A DNA stretch of 64,000 nt from Buddleja alternifolia (Eukaryota; Streptophyta; Magnoliopsida; Lamiales; Scrophulariaceae), in assembly GCA_019426215.1 (NCBI GenBank), contig CM033400.1, forward strand, positions 16,228,568-16,292,567. Direction: 5' to 3'. Positions 21,307 through 32,913 of the stretch are shown here, in pieces (position 1 is the stretch's first letter; each line of letters begins with the position of its first letter). The translations under genes were made by a program, and so were the position numbers. The notes beneath the pieces are model-generated. The model saw only the letters and a program-made list of their open reading frames with translations, did no database searches and was not told the DNA's origin.

Positions 21307-22279
21307 TGATCTAGGTAGGAAATTAACCCTACCCTTACTCAGTCAGGATGACCTCGTAATACGAACTAAATACCAACGAATCAAGATTATAGACTGCACT
21401 CGAGTTGCCTACGTATCACTCGGGGATCAGGTCTAACGTAGTTCCAGGAATAAGGTTGAAGACCAAATGGTTAGAGGTATATATAGAGTATGAAGGAGGG
21501 CTTGAGTGCAGTTTCTCATTCATCCTTTTATTTGCCCATTTCTCCCCCCCTTTTTGTGTTCTTAGCAAGATGCACCATAACATAAATATTTTTCTACACA
21601 TAGGATGCATTCTCTAAGTCCTACAACACACTATATTTTATAGTAAAAGTCTAATTAAAAATTTTTGGAGCAACAATTAGCTTCGCACGCAAGTAACAAA
21701 TATACATATAGTCAAGTATCGATTTCTAGAATAGAATGACCTACGAAAATCAAGTATTTCCAAAACGTAAATTAGCAAGAAAATATAGCTCTTACTCTTC
21801 CTTTTATTTACTCTATTTTTCACTTTTCTTTCTTATTTAAATTGTGCACGGATATACATATATATATATATATATGTATACACATAAAATGTATACTTTA
21901 AAAAAATCTTAAGTATCACAGTACTGTTAAGTCTTAGCCTCAATAACGAATCTACGACGAAGCTTACGAGTATATTAATTGCTTAGATTCCCGTCCCTTT
22001 GTTCTCAATAGATGCGGGTATTTATAGTGTTCCCCCGTTGGCCAAATACTGTTCTGCCAGTTGTAGTTCTTCCTAGGATGATGCCACGTGCCATTAAGGA
22101 ATGGTCAGGATTGTACCTCGTAGGGTTGGGTCATGGGTTGGCCCGACCCGAGTTAAAAGAAATACGCAGATCTTGTAGTGTTTTGCAATTCCGGGACACG
22201 ATAGGGACATCTAGTGCAAATAATGATATCTACGAGCCTGTTACCTCGTTTGAGCCCTCTAATTATTAGATGTCAAGCA
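21307..22279 (-). repeat. 5' LTR of gypsy element D
   Basis: The left border is set by the primer site (plus TGATCTAGG at 21307). The right border near 22275-22279 is approximate, because no second LTR or target duplication is visible in the window. It contains an AT dinucleotide stretch at about 21851-21880. It points away from NTR, so its promoter and the NTR promoter are head to head. Confidence 0.6.
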
Positions 22280-22572
22280 GTGTTAACGACCCAACGAGTA
22301 TAAAAATCTATTTTAGCCACTTTTAGTATATCATTATATATATATATATATTATATGAATCTTCTTAAGATAATTAGAAAAGAAATCAAAGAAGAAGAAT
22401 CTCCTTAAGATGTGCAAAGAGCCAAAGAATCAACCCGCCTTTACTTGAGACCAAATAAAAAAGACAACAAAAAGAAAATGAAGCCATTGTCCAATTTGTG
22501 TAATTCGGCCCGCTCAATTCACTTCCAACTTTCCATTTTACTTCAATATATATATATACATTCTCTCAACAA
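22280..22572 (+). promoter_or_regulatory. Short host promoter region of NTR
   Basis: About 290 bases remain between the LTR of D and the first ATG. An AT repeat lies at 22334-22352. A second run, CAATATATATATATACA (22544-22560), would be an ideal TATA box but sits only 15-27 bases before the upstream ATG, so transcription from it would start at or after that ATG. Confidence 0.5.
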
Positions 22573-25500
22573 ATGACCTACAACTGTTGTTGCACAAAGC
22601 TCCTTCAAAACGCGCTAAGGAAAGCCCGCCACCTAATTGGCATCGCCCCCCTCACCACCGCCGCCGCGGCCGCTCCCAAATTGTCCGCCATGGAAGAAAA
22701 CGACCTCAAAACACGCCTCTGCATCGTCGGCAGTGGGCCCGCTGCCCACACCGCTGCAATTTACGCGGCCCGTGCCGAGCTTAAACCGATTCTCTTCGAA
22801 GGCTGGATGGCAAACGACATCGCTCCAGGCGGACAGCTGACCACCACCTCTGAAGTGGAAAACTTCCCTGGTTTTCCCGATGGTATTGGGGGAATTGAAC
22901 TCACCGATAAGTTCCGCGCTCAATCCGTCCGCTTTGGCACCCAAATATTCACCGAAACTGTCTCTAAAGTTGATTTCACATCCTCACCCTTCAAAATATT
23001 TACCGATTCCAAAACCGTTCTCGCTGAATCCGTCATAATCGCTACCGGCGCTGTCACCAAACGTCTCGAGTTCCCGGGTTCTGAGACCTTCTGGAACCGC
23101 GGCATATCTGCCTGCGCTGTGTGCGATGGCGCCGCCCCTATCTTTCGCGACAAACCCCTTGCTGTCATTGGTGGCGGCGACTCTGCTATGGAAGAAGCCA
23201 ATTTCTTAACTAAATATGCCTCCAAGGTCTACATAATTCACAGGAGGGATGCATTTCGGGCTTCGAAGATAATGCAAAACAGAGCATTGTCGAACCCGAA
23301 AATCAAAGTGTTGTGGAATTCAGGTGTGATAGAAGCATATGGGGAGCGGACATTGGGGGGGTTGAAGGTGAAGAATGTGGTGAGTGGGGAAGTTTCTGAT
23401 TTGAAGGTTTGTGGTTTGTTTTTTGCAATAGGGCATGAGCCTGCAACCAAGTTTCTGGGTGGACATTTGAAATTGGACTCTGATGGGTATGTGATCACAC
23501 AGCCTGGCACTACACTGACCAGCGTGAAGGGTGTATTTGCTGCTGGTGATGTTCAGGATAAGAAATACAGGCAGGCTATCACTGCTGCTGGCACAGGTTC
23601 ACTACTCAGTACTATATGAAAAATTCATGAAATGCTCGTCATTTCCTTTTCCTTTTTTCTATTATTATTTTAAAACTGTTTGGTTGTTTTGAATTTTGAT
23701 TGCTAAAATTTGTGTTGTATTGTTGCATTATATGTGACGTTAAGTTTAATTTAAGTTTCTCTGATTACCATTGTGTAATAGTCTAATGTTAGATGACTTT
23801 TTTTTTTAACATTATTTGAAATCAATAGAATTTCAATTACTAATTAGGTACACAAAAGATATCAACAATGGAATAGATGCCTTATATTTCAGAATTGGGA
23901 TTGCTATTTCCAAAACCCATCAAACGAGAAAAAAATGTGTCTAAAGAAAGCCTATTATAGAATACCTGTGTGATGTGGCATCCCTGAAGTATAACCAGCA
24001 TGTAAGTTAGGTATTTTGGTTTACCAAAATGGGTAGAGGCAGTGAAATTAGGAGTAATTCTGGATTAAAGATTAGGATTTCTTAAAGTTGATGAGGGAAA
24101 TTAGGAAATGTTAACAAGGTGCATTTGCTGCTGTTAAAAGTAATTTCTATTCCCTCATCTTAAAGGTATCTGAACTTTTGGTCGGTAGCTTTTCTAAAGA
24201 ACTAAGAGATGATCGTTTTGAATGTTGGAAAATCAAACAAAGTTGCTTTTCTACTATATATATACTAGGTCAAAATTCATTACATAATAAAGGAATGACT
24301 CCTTAAATGGTTTAGGCATCATCTTGAATTGGATTGGATGAGATTCTCTCAAGAAAGTTTGATGGAAATTGTTATGATATCCCACATCAGTTCCACATGA
24401 AAGTGTGGAAGGGTATATAAGTGGGGAGTCAACCCTTTACCTTTGATCATGGTTTTGGGTTAAGTCAGGGCTCCCTATTTTATATGCCTAACAATTTGGT
24501 CCGACCTGCCGGATTCGGGCGGGCTGCGGAAAGGGGCTACTCGATGGTGGGCCCAAGGGTTACCACCCCGGATGTGGGCCAAGGGGGTTGCCACCCGGGA
24601 AGTGGGCCTTGGTATGGGTTGCCACCCGGAGTGTGCCGTCCGTGGACGTCCGGTTTGAAAGGGGGATGGATTGTTATGATATCCCACATCAGTTCCACGT
24701 GAAAGTGTGGAAGGGTATATAAGTGGGAAGTCAACCCTTTACCTTTGACCATGGTTTTGGGTTAAGTTAGGGCTCCCTATTTTATATGCCTAACAGAAAT
24801 GCTTTGGCTAGAACATAATTTACTCAATCATTGTTGTTTGGTGAAATGAAAAGCACATGGCACTTGGATTCTATGAATATGAATTACAATATGAAAATTC
24901 ATATCACCTAAAATGACTCAAAATGTATAATCATTCAAAAGTAGACTGTTAAAATACCCTTGGCTCAACTTATTCAGCCGAAACAACTATGAAATCATAA
25001 TAGAAACAGAAGTTTTGGGCTTTCACTCGGTAAAGTATGTTCCAACAGTCGCACTTGACTATTTTCTAGGTACAAGAATGAAAGAATTCATTAAGTTATT
25101 TGAAAAGTATTTGAATTATATGAAATAACTCACACATCCGATGAATTGGAAGCTCAAAAATATAAAAAAAATGGTCAAATAATCATATACAAATCAGTTA
25201 AAATCAGATGTTTGAATATGTAGTTTGGCAAGTAGAGCTGTAGTTTTGGGATAGGGGTATTATTTAGTTTCCTACATAAGGTGATTTGCAACATTCAACT
25301 GAGCACGTACATCTCATCACACTTGTTTTTAAACATTGAAACCGCTTCAGAAAGTATTTCAAAGAGCCATCCTCTGACATACTATCAGAATTCCTATAAA
25401 AAAATAAAGCATTAAAAATATAAGAGTTATCCTAAATCATTCGTCTTCAATTTGAAGCCATCCATATTTCTCTTATAACATTCTCTGAAGTCTTCAAGAC

Positions 25501-28500
25501 ATCTCCATCTTTCCTACCAAACATTTCCCTTGTATTCTCAAATAATCCTCCAACCTTTATCTTCTCAATCTTTAAGCTTCTTTGACCGTCACCTCGGCTT
25601 GTAGTGTTTTTGGTGATTCATGGATGAAAATATTTTGCTCTCAGCAATAAATGTCTATTTACTTAGTTGTTGTCTTTGTACTTCGTAGTTGATAATAAAA
25701 TTTATACAGTTCCAGATTTGCCATATATATAGCTGTATATCTTTCTCCATGCATCTTAAACTCAGAATCTTAATTTTTTTGTTGTGATGTAAGGGTCTAT
25801 TTGTTTAATGGTTCTATGTTGGCCCTTTAGCGGTTCTTGAATTCCTATGGTTGTCTTTCTTACAGAAATTATTCTTTCACATTTTTATCTTGAATCTAGA
25901 TTTTCATCCAAACTTTTCAAACAAATTTCTTTTATCCTTGAGATTCTTTCTTCATATCTGCAATCGTCTTCCCTGAATTCTTACAAGCTGTAATAACTCA
26001 CGGAAAAGAAAATCTGTTTCAAAAGATCGACTTCAACGCTTTAATGGGCCGTGATGTTTATAATGCTCTTCCCCATCCTACCTTATAACCATGTTATTAT
26101 CAAATTGAATAAAATTACTGAACTCCATAAAAAGTGCTTCCGCCATCCATTTGTAACTACAAATCCTCAGCAGAAAAACAAATCTGACTCTGGATATAGA
26201 AAAATAACTTAGAAAAAAAATTCTGTTTTATATACTTTTTTGTTTGGTTGTAGACTTCTTTTTAGAACAAAAGGATGGAAATATTACTTCCGGAACTTCT
26301 CTTTATCAGTGTCTAAGTTGCTTTGTTTTTATAATGCATCTTCATGTGCATTTTGTACTTCACATGACATTTCTTTGCCATTGAAACATTAATTTATCAT
26401 TGTAACAAGAAGAAATGCAATAATGTTCATGCGTATATAGTGTATATTCAAGATAATAGATAGTTTATCAATCAAATGCTTATGCGAAATTTTGTGGCCC
26501 TTTTCAAAAAAGGGATGGGGAAATTTTGGAAACATCAACGAAGAAGTTTCACAAAGAACAAACTTTTGCTGCATCGAAGAAATACTTTCATTTGAAAAGT
26601 ATTTGCATAAATGAGTTATACTGGGAACTTAAAGCTTGTGCTTCTTTGATTCAATGTGGGGAAAATTGCAAAGTTGGTACTTTAAGTTGGCTTGCACGTT
26701 TTTTTGGTACTATAATTTGGCTTGTTGGCAATTTGAGTAAACTAACTTGCAAAAATTGGCAATTTCAGTACAATTTTTGCCAGGAAATTCAAAATCGGCT
26801 GAAAAATGTCATTTGGCGGGAAAATTGACTTGAATTTGAGGATTTTGCTGAATTGAAGGGAAAATTACCTTCAATTTGGGGATTTTTGTATATGGAGGGA
26901 AAATTGACATTTAATTTGGGGATTAAACTCAAATACTTTCAATTTTTTCATTTATTTAAATTTTTGAAAATTTCAATTTAAATATTTGCTTGTTTGCGTT
27001 AGTTTTTATTTATTATAAATAAAAAATTTTTAATTAATATATCTATAAAATAATTTAAAGTAAAAAATTATCTGAATAAATTCAAACTAAATTATTTTTT
27101 TACTTAGTATTCTAAATTTTACTATTTTTAATTTTTTTCAAAAAAAGGTTGATTTTGTTTCTTTCTTTTTTTTATTTCATATTATTTGTTGATTTTTCAA
27201 ATCTATTTTCATTATTTATGATTTTTTTTTTTAGTTTTTTTTACAAATTTTTGAGTTTTTGTATGGTTCTTATGATTTTTTTTAGTTTTTCATTAAACTA
27301 TTTTTTGTCAATGGAAATCTTTTGTCACCATTAAAATTTGTTTTACTTAAATCTAAAAATTAGTTTGAGATATAAATTTTAATGTTTTCTAATTTTGTAA
27401 TATGTTTCCTTTTTTTTTTTATGTTTTCTTATATTTATGAATTTTCATAGTTTCCAAAAAAAAAAATGATTTAGTTTTGTAATTTTATTTTATTTTTTTT
27501 GATTTTTTTTCTCGAAAAGGCTGTTTTGTTGTTTTTAAAATTGGTACCCAAGTTGGCCTATGCGTTTTTTTAATAAATAAATTTTTTTTCCATTGACAAA
27601 ATAAATAAATTAAAAATTCAGAAAAATAAAATTAGAAAAAAGTATAAGAAAATATTGATTTTTAGAAAACTTATGAAAATTCAGAAAATATAAGAATAAA
27701 AAATATTACAATATTTTAAAAATTAGAGAACATTAGAAATTATATCTCAAACTAATTTTCAAATTTAAGTAATACAAATTTTAATGGCGGCAAAAGATTT
27801 TCGTTGATAGAAAATAAATTAATAAAAAACTAAAAACATCGTAAAAACCATAAAAAACTCAAAAGCTTGTTGAAAAAACTAAAAAGAATTGTAAATATTC
27901 AAAACAGTTTTGAAAAGTCAGCAAATAATACGAAATAATAAAAAAAAATTAGAAAAATAAAAACAAAGAAAGAAAAGAAATTTTTTTTTTTTTTGAAAAA
28001 TCAGAGAAATGGTAAATTCCAGAATACTAAGTAAAATAATTTAGTTTGGATTTATACATATAATATTATAATTTTTTACTTCAAATTATTTTATAGATAT
28101 ACTATTTATAAAATTTTTATTTATAATAAATAAAAAAATAACTTGAATAAAAAAGTATTTGAATTGAAATTTCCAAAATTTAAATTAATTAAAAATTTTT
28201 GAATGTATTTGAGTTAAATCCCCAAATTAAATGTCAATTTCCCTCCATATGTGAAAATCCCCAAATTGAAGGTAATTTTCCCTCCATTTCAGCAAAATCC
28301 CCAAATTCAAGTCAATTTTCCCGCCAAATGATATTTTTTGGCTAGTTCGAATTTTCCAGTGAAATTTGTACTGAAATTGCTAATTTTTGCAAGTTAGTGT
28401 ACCCAAATTGCCGATAGGGCAAATTATAGTACTAAAAAAAACGTACAGGCCAACTTGGAGTATCAATTTTGCAATTTGCCCATTCAATGTGATAGCATTC

Positions 28501-28721
28501 ACCTGTTTGTTTGGCCGAAAGGAATTGACTATTATGATCTTGTTCATTTATTGTCTTGTGACTCTGTGGTTGTTGAAAACTTGAGAGACATGCTATAGTC
28601 ATTATTTTGTCAATGAATCTACTGAGATTATTAACGTTATATCTATGCAGGATGCATGGCAGCCTTAGATGCTGAACATTACCTTCAAGAGATTGGTTCT
28701 CAAGAGGGTAAGAGTGATTGA
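22573..28721 (+). CDS. NTR: NADPH-dependent thioredoxin reductase (NTRA/NTRB type)
   Basis: Flavoenzyme that passes electrons from NADPH through FAD and a redox disulfide to thioredoxin h/o in cytosol and mitochondria. Two exons: 22573-23596 and 28651-28721 (donor CAG|GTTCAC, acceptor TATGCAG|GATGC), giving 364 residues. Visible motifs: FAD fold GSGPAA (54-58), active site CAVC with Cys181 and Cys184, NADPH fold GGGDSA (200-205) followed by HRR (223-225), and GVFAAGDV (320-327). The second exon supplies the C-terminal [15 protein letters not shown]. Residues 1-39 are basic and Ala-rich, like a mitochondrial presequence; Met40 (22690) starts the cytosolic-type protein. Plants use both starts in this family, so dual targeting is inferred. 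The frame is intact. Codon 3 position is C-rich in the first half of exon 1, then drops. Confidence 0.96.
24370..24795 (+). mobile_element. TRIM retrotransposon in the NTR intron
   Basis: A terminal-repeat retrotransposon in miniature: 426 bases with two 124-base LTRs (24370-24493 and 24672-24795), each TGTTATGATATC...ATGCCTAACA, four differences by eye. Target duplication GAAAT flanks it (24365-24369 and 24796-24800). The 178-base interior is GC-rich, with several GTGGGCC / TTGCCACCC repeats, and ends in a purine tract GAAAGGGGGATGGA directly before the right LTR. No coding capacity. The LTRs include TATATAAGTGG, a possible TATA box. Confidence 0.93.
26659..28481. mobile_element. Long-inverted-repeat Mutator-like (foldback) element in the NTR intron
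   Basis: The left arm (26659 to about 27530) and right arm (28481 back to about 27535) are inverted copies of each other over most of their length. The ends read GGGAAAATTGCAAAGTTGGTAC and, on the other strand, GGGCAAATTGCAAAATTGATAC. ATTCAATGTG (10 bases) flanks both sides (26649-26658 and 28482-28491), a duplication length typical of Mutator-like elements. No transposase is encoded, so it is non-autonomous. A third copy of the terminal motif sits at the centre (about 27533-27568). Confidence 0.88.
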
Positions 28722-29697
28722 GAATTGAAGCCCTATTTGAAGTTATCTACATAATGTTACAGACATCTCAAATTGTTTTAGTGTTGACTGATAATGATGA
28801 TTGATGAAGGTAAATTGTTTCCCCTAAATTACATTGATTTGTAATCTAAAATTTGATGACCTGTGGCTGTTGGGTGGTAACTCAAATTATAAAGTTGGTG
28901 GTAGTTCTGACTTCAACCATTTCGATAATGTTTTATTATTATGTCTTTTTCCCTTCCTGTAAACAGGTTAGGTCTCTGCTCTGTGTAGTCCGAATTAGAA
29001 CTGTGAACTTAGACCCAATCCCTGCTCTAACCTGTTGGATTCGTATTCCTATAACACGTTCTCATCTGGGGGTATATTAGGAAATTTTTGGGCAGTTAAA
29101 TGTAACAGATTTAATAGTCATTATAGAATTATATATTCGAGTCATTATTAAATAAAGTCCATATCTCTACTTGGGAATTCTTTAGATGGTGTGGATTAGG
29201 ATTATTCTAAGGAGGTCGGAGGTCCTGTAATAATCGCAATCCCATGTTGTCAATTTCACCATAAACAGATGGTTGTGAAAAGGTTCTTATATGATGTTTT
29301 TCTAAGAATCACTCATAAGTATGTTGACTGGGTCTAATACGTGCATATGACCTGTGGATCGACCATTAAAAGAGACTAAATAGGAAACATTTGTGATGGC
29401 TACAATTATCGATTTTGAGTAGATAGTGCAACATTTCTGTCTATCGTTTGTTCTTTGCTTATACGGGTGATATTGGTGGTGACAAAGTGCCGGTTTCTTG
29501 GCATGGCAGTTTCCAAAGGGCCCGTCTCCAGAATCTGAGGAACATAATGGGATGCTCGTCTGACCAACATATCAGATTCTGAGTCTCAAGCCTCAGGGCA
29601 AGCCCTTTTCAACTTTGAACTATCAAGATTCTAAGTCTCTCGTCTGCATGGCATAGCAGCTCATAGCTATTGGTCTTCATTTATCTTTTTGTGTTAA
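28722..29697 (+). other. NTR 3' flank and spacer
   Basis: The stretch after the stop at 28719-28721 is AT-rich and includes the probable 3' UTR. I see no gene. Open frames such as 28853-29080 have no recognisable features. Confidence 0.6.
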
Positions 29698-29706
29698 ACG
29701 ATTTTA

Positions 29707-29959
29707 GGGAAAAGTACACAGACCCTTCACTAATTATGTAATTACCAAAAACTCTCCTCACTTATTGAAAATTACATAAAGTCCCTCTTAGGTTAAGACA
29801 TTTCTTACAATTACACTCCATGTGTATTTAAAATTATTTACAATTTTATCCTATAAACCTTACAAATAAACCCCTTGAGGAGTGTGTTAGTATTTCCAGT
29901 AAGTAAGAGTAGTTTTGGTAATTACACATTAAGTGAGGAGGTCTATGTGTAAGTTTCCC
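29707..29959. mobile_element. MITE with Mutator-type target duplication
   Basis: A 253-base element whose ends are inverted repeats: GGGAAAAGTACACAGACCC at the left, and GGGAAACTTACACATAGACC on the other strand at the right; similarity continues to about 40 bases (TAATTACCAAAA). It is flanked by ACGATTTTA (29698-29706) and ATGATTTTA (29960-29968), a nine-base duplication with one mismatch. No coding capacity. Confidence 0.85.
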
Positions 29960-29968
29960 ATGATTTTA

Positions 29969-30612
29969 TTCACTTTGAGGACTTCCCCAACTAAACAACA
30001 TAGATGTCAAGGAGAAAGAAGATATGGGTGGTCCAGGAACAACAACTGGAGATGGCTCGTAGCCCCCCGCTCTCTTCCCCACACCTATTTAAAGGGGTGT
30101 TCGACGCTACTATTGAGGGTATTGCACTCAACATAGATGTCAGACCTTGCTTTTCCTTTTTTTTTCTCTTTTCCCCCTTTCGTTTAACCATTATCTTCAA
30201 GACTTTAACCATGGAGAGAACCCAAGGCTCTGTTTGTTTGTGTTTTCAGAGACTCATTTTCGTTTTCAGCATGTAAATATATTCTCTCTCCACCGCCTTA
30301 GGTTGAAGCCTTCAAATACATTTTGAATTTTTTATTTCAAAATCTATCAACTCGACTAATTTCTCCGCCTTCAGAAAAGCCTTCAAATACCGTTTCTTTG
30401 CCTTAAGCTGCCAATCGGCCGCGGCCATTGTTGTACAACAACCGAAACCATGTTTCACCTTTTGAGTAGTTGGGATAGAGTACTGATGTTGTGTTGGGGT
30501 AGTGGGTGGAGGCTTATTGAAATTGAAAATTGAAATTTCCAAAAAATAATCGAACCGAAATCTAGTTTCGGTTTTCGTTTCGGTACGTCGGTTAACTGAG
30601 CTGTGAGCACCC
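29969..30612. other. Spacer between MITE and element E
   Basis: No supported gene. 30555-30590 contains the inverted motif CGAACCGAAA / TTTCGGTTTTCG, common in plant MITE-like repeats, but I could not define an element. Confidence 0.4.
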
Positions 30613-31246
30613 TGTTAACAGTCCATAACAACATGAAATCGAACAATTACTATAGTAGTAAGTAAGATTGTATACACGGAAGTACCAAACTAAGCCTATC
30701 TTATTATCTAGACTACCCATTATAAGAGATGAGTTTTTTAACTAATAAAAGCAAAAATAGATAAAATTAATTAAAGCAGAATGAATTAAAACGGTAAATC
30801 AATTAACGAAAAGCCTAGGGTTTAAGATTTCATCAAGTTATTTATACGGATTATGACTTTCAATGGGTTGTCATTCTTGCCTAAATTAAAGACCCAATTT
30901 CTTAATTACATGAATACTTTCCCGAGATCTTCATGAGTACCCAGCTAATTTAGTTCCTCACTCCCATGATCGACAACTAATCTAAATGAATCCATTAATT
31001 TTTATGAAAATTGTTAATTAGCCTCGTGCATAATATCCCTATTAAGCAATTTTAACATGTCAATCATATCTGAACCGATAATTTAATTCACCTCCCAGTA
31101 CTTCTTAAATTAACTTAAATCATGTAATTGGTGATCAAGCAATTACAAGCATTAAACACTCAATGATAGATTAAACAAGCAAGATTAAACTCAAATAATA
31201 TCAACAATCCATATACATACACAAAATTACATCTTAAACTCTAGAA
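30613..31246 (-). repeat. Partial 3' LTR of E
   Basis: Plus text begins TGTTAACAGTCC and is colinear with 34675 to about 35330 (for example TGAGTACCCA near 30935 and 35010; CCTCCC.GTACTTCTTA near 31091 and 35171). It ends abruptly at the reverse transcriptase. Confidence 0.8.
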
Positions 31247-31249
31247 AAT

Positions 31250-32319
31250 AAATTCCCTCAGTCACCATAAAATGACATTTTTCCCAGTTCAAGACTAAAT
31301 TAGTTTCCTCACACCTCTGCAAAACTTGAGAAAGATTAGCTAAACAGTGATCAAATGACAAGCCATACACAGTAAAATCATCCATAAAAGCTTCCATGGA
31401 TTTCTTAATAAAATCAGAAAAATGGCTATCATACATCTCTTAAAAGTAGCAGGTGCATTAGAGAGTCCAAAAGGCATGCGATGATATGCAGAAGTGCCAT
31501 AAGAACAAGTAAAGGTGGTTTTTTTCTTGGTCCTCGGGTGCAATTGGATTTTGAAAATATCCCGAGTAACCATCTAGAGAACAATAAAACTTATTATCCA
31601 AAAGTCTTTCCAACATTTGATCAATGAAATGTAAAGGAAAATGATCCTTTCTAGTAGCATTGTTTAACTTCCTATAATCAATACAAATCAGCCAACCTAT
31701 TACTGTTCTAGTGGGAATTAATTCATTTTTTTCATTATTAATCACAGTCATTGTGCCCTTTTTAGGCACTACATGTATAGGACTAACCCAAGGACTATCC
31801 GAGATAGAGTAAATTATGCCAGCATCTAACAATTTCATAACTTCATACTTGGGATTCAATCTACATTTAGGTTCTATTGATGTCTTATGATTTTCTTCCA
31901 TTAGAATCCTATGCATGCATAAGGTAGGGCTAATTCCCTTTATATAAAAAATAGTCCATCCTATGGCTTTCTTCCTCAACCTCAACTCCTCTAACTTTTT
32001 TATTTAATTCAATCTCAGAAAGAGTAGCGCTAACAATAATAGGTAAAGATTCATTGTCACCAAGAAAAACATACCTAAGATGTGGTGGAAGAGGTTTAAG
32101 TACTACCTTTGGTTCAGATGAGATGTCAGGATACGACTCTAGTGGATCTCTTTTACCTTGAGGAAGGCCTTCCTGGTGCAAGTCCTCATCGTTGTCGAGA
32201 GCTAGAGCCACTGTTTCAATCTCTAGATTCTCATCATCTTTGGTTTTCGACTTCTCCAACGGATCCTCAAGAAACTCTCTCTCGAATTCATTCTTGGCTA
32301 TCTCATCGAGCACATCCAC
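31250..32319 (-). pseudogene. gypsy reverse transcriptase remnant (element E)
   Basis: Minus-strand frames carry LDAGIIYSISDSPWVSP, VVPKKGTMTV, CIDYRKLNNATRKDHFP, LDGYSGYFQ, then SYGTSAYHRMPFGLSNAPATF and FMDDF (polymerase site, about 31375-31389), CEETNLVLNWEKCHFMV. The order is right for Athila-type reverse transcriptase, with frameshifts near 31460-31570. It stops just after the EGI motif at the LTR junction. 32319-31990 is the acidic linker upstream of the polymerase. Confidence 0.88.
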
Positions 32320-32331
32320 CGAACAACAACT

Positions 32332-32913
32332 TTAGTCTAGGACAGACGACTTCATTACCTTATTCAAATCGAATTTCACTTTCTCATCTCCAATGTTCAA
32401 GGTAAGCTTGCTTGCCCGTACATCAATGTTGGTTCCGGCAGTAGCAAGGAATAGTCTCCCAAGTATAATTGGGACCTCTGAGCTCTCATCCATTTCTAAC
32501 ACCACAAAATCATACGGAATGTAAAATTTGTCCACTTTGACTAATACATCTTCGATTATGCCCAGAGGATGTTTGACGCTCCGGTCTGCCAACTGCAAGG
32601 ACATCCTCGTGTGTTTGAGTTCTTGAAAACCCAATTTCCCGCAAATAGAAAAAGGCATTAGACTCACACTCGCTCCTAAATCACACAATGCCTTAACAAA
32701 TTGAATTTGACCAATGGTGCAAGGCAGAGAAAAACTCCCTGGATCTTTGTGTTTTAGAGGAATGCTCCTTTGGATTATAGCACTACACTCTTCGTTTAAA
32801 GACATTGTTTCCACTTCTTCCAATTTTCTTTTGTTGCTCAACAACTCTTTCAAAAATTTTACGTAAATCGGCATCTGAGCCAAAGCATCCGCGAATGGTA
32901 TATTGATACGCAA
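32332..32913 (-). pseudogene. Athila-type aspartic protease region (element E)
   Basis: 193 residues, MRINIPFADALAQMP..., with IQFVKALCDLGASVSLMP (the protease centre, DLGAS) and PIILGRLFLATAGTNIDV. The frame is open over its length. It is part of an inactivated gag-pol; 33141-32917 is the preceding linker. Confidence 0.85.

Larger units (their letters stand above)
18437..22279 (-). mobile_element. Ty3/gypsy retrotransposon D (5' half)
   Basis: Read on the minus strand: LTR (about 22279 to 21307), primer site, gag, protease and the first part of reverse transcriptase, cut at 18437 by the insertion of element B. The protease and gag style (YCEFHKDKGH zinc motif, GRPMLNNF) fits the non-chromovirus Tat/Retand group of Ty3/gypsy; the lineage name is inference. 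The rest of pol and the 3' LTR should lie to the left of the window, on the other side of B. The right end is about 290 bases from the NTR start codon. Confidence 0.85.
23597..28650 (+). other. 5 kb intron of NTR
   Basis: GT-AG intron placed just before the last 23 codons. Besides ordinary AT-rich sequence (23640-24360 and 24800-26640, in which I see no gene) it holds a TRIM retrotransposon and a long inverted-repeat DNA element, which together make up about 2.2 kb. Short open frames inside it show no coding signal. Confidence 0.9.

Noticed and set aside
27149..27334. Hydrophobic Phe/Leu-rich small protein
   Set aside because: T-rich arm of the foldback element; composition artefact.
29933..30276. 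Small plus-strand frames near 30000
   Set aside because: No conserved motif, start in the MITE border region, and overlap each other in different frames.
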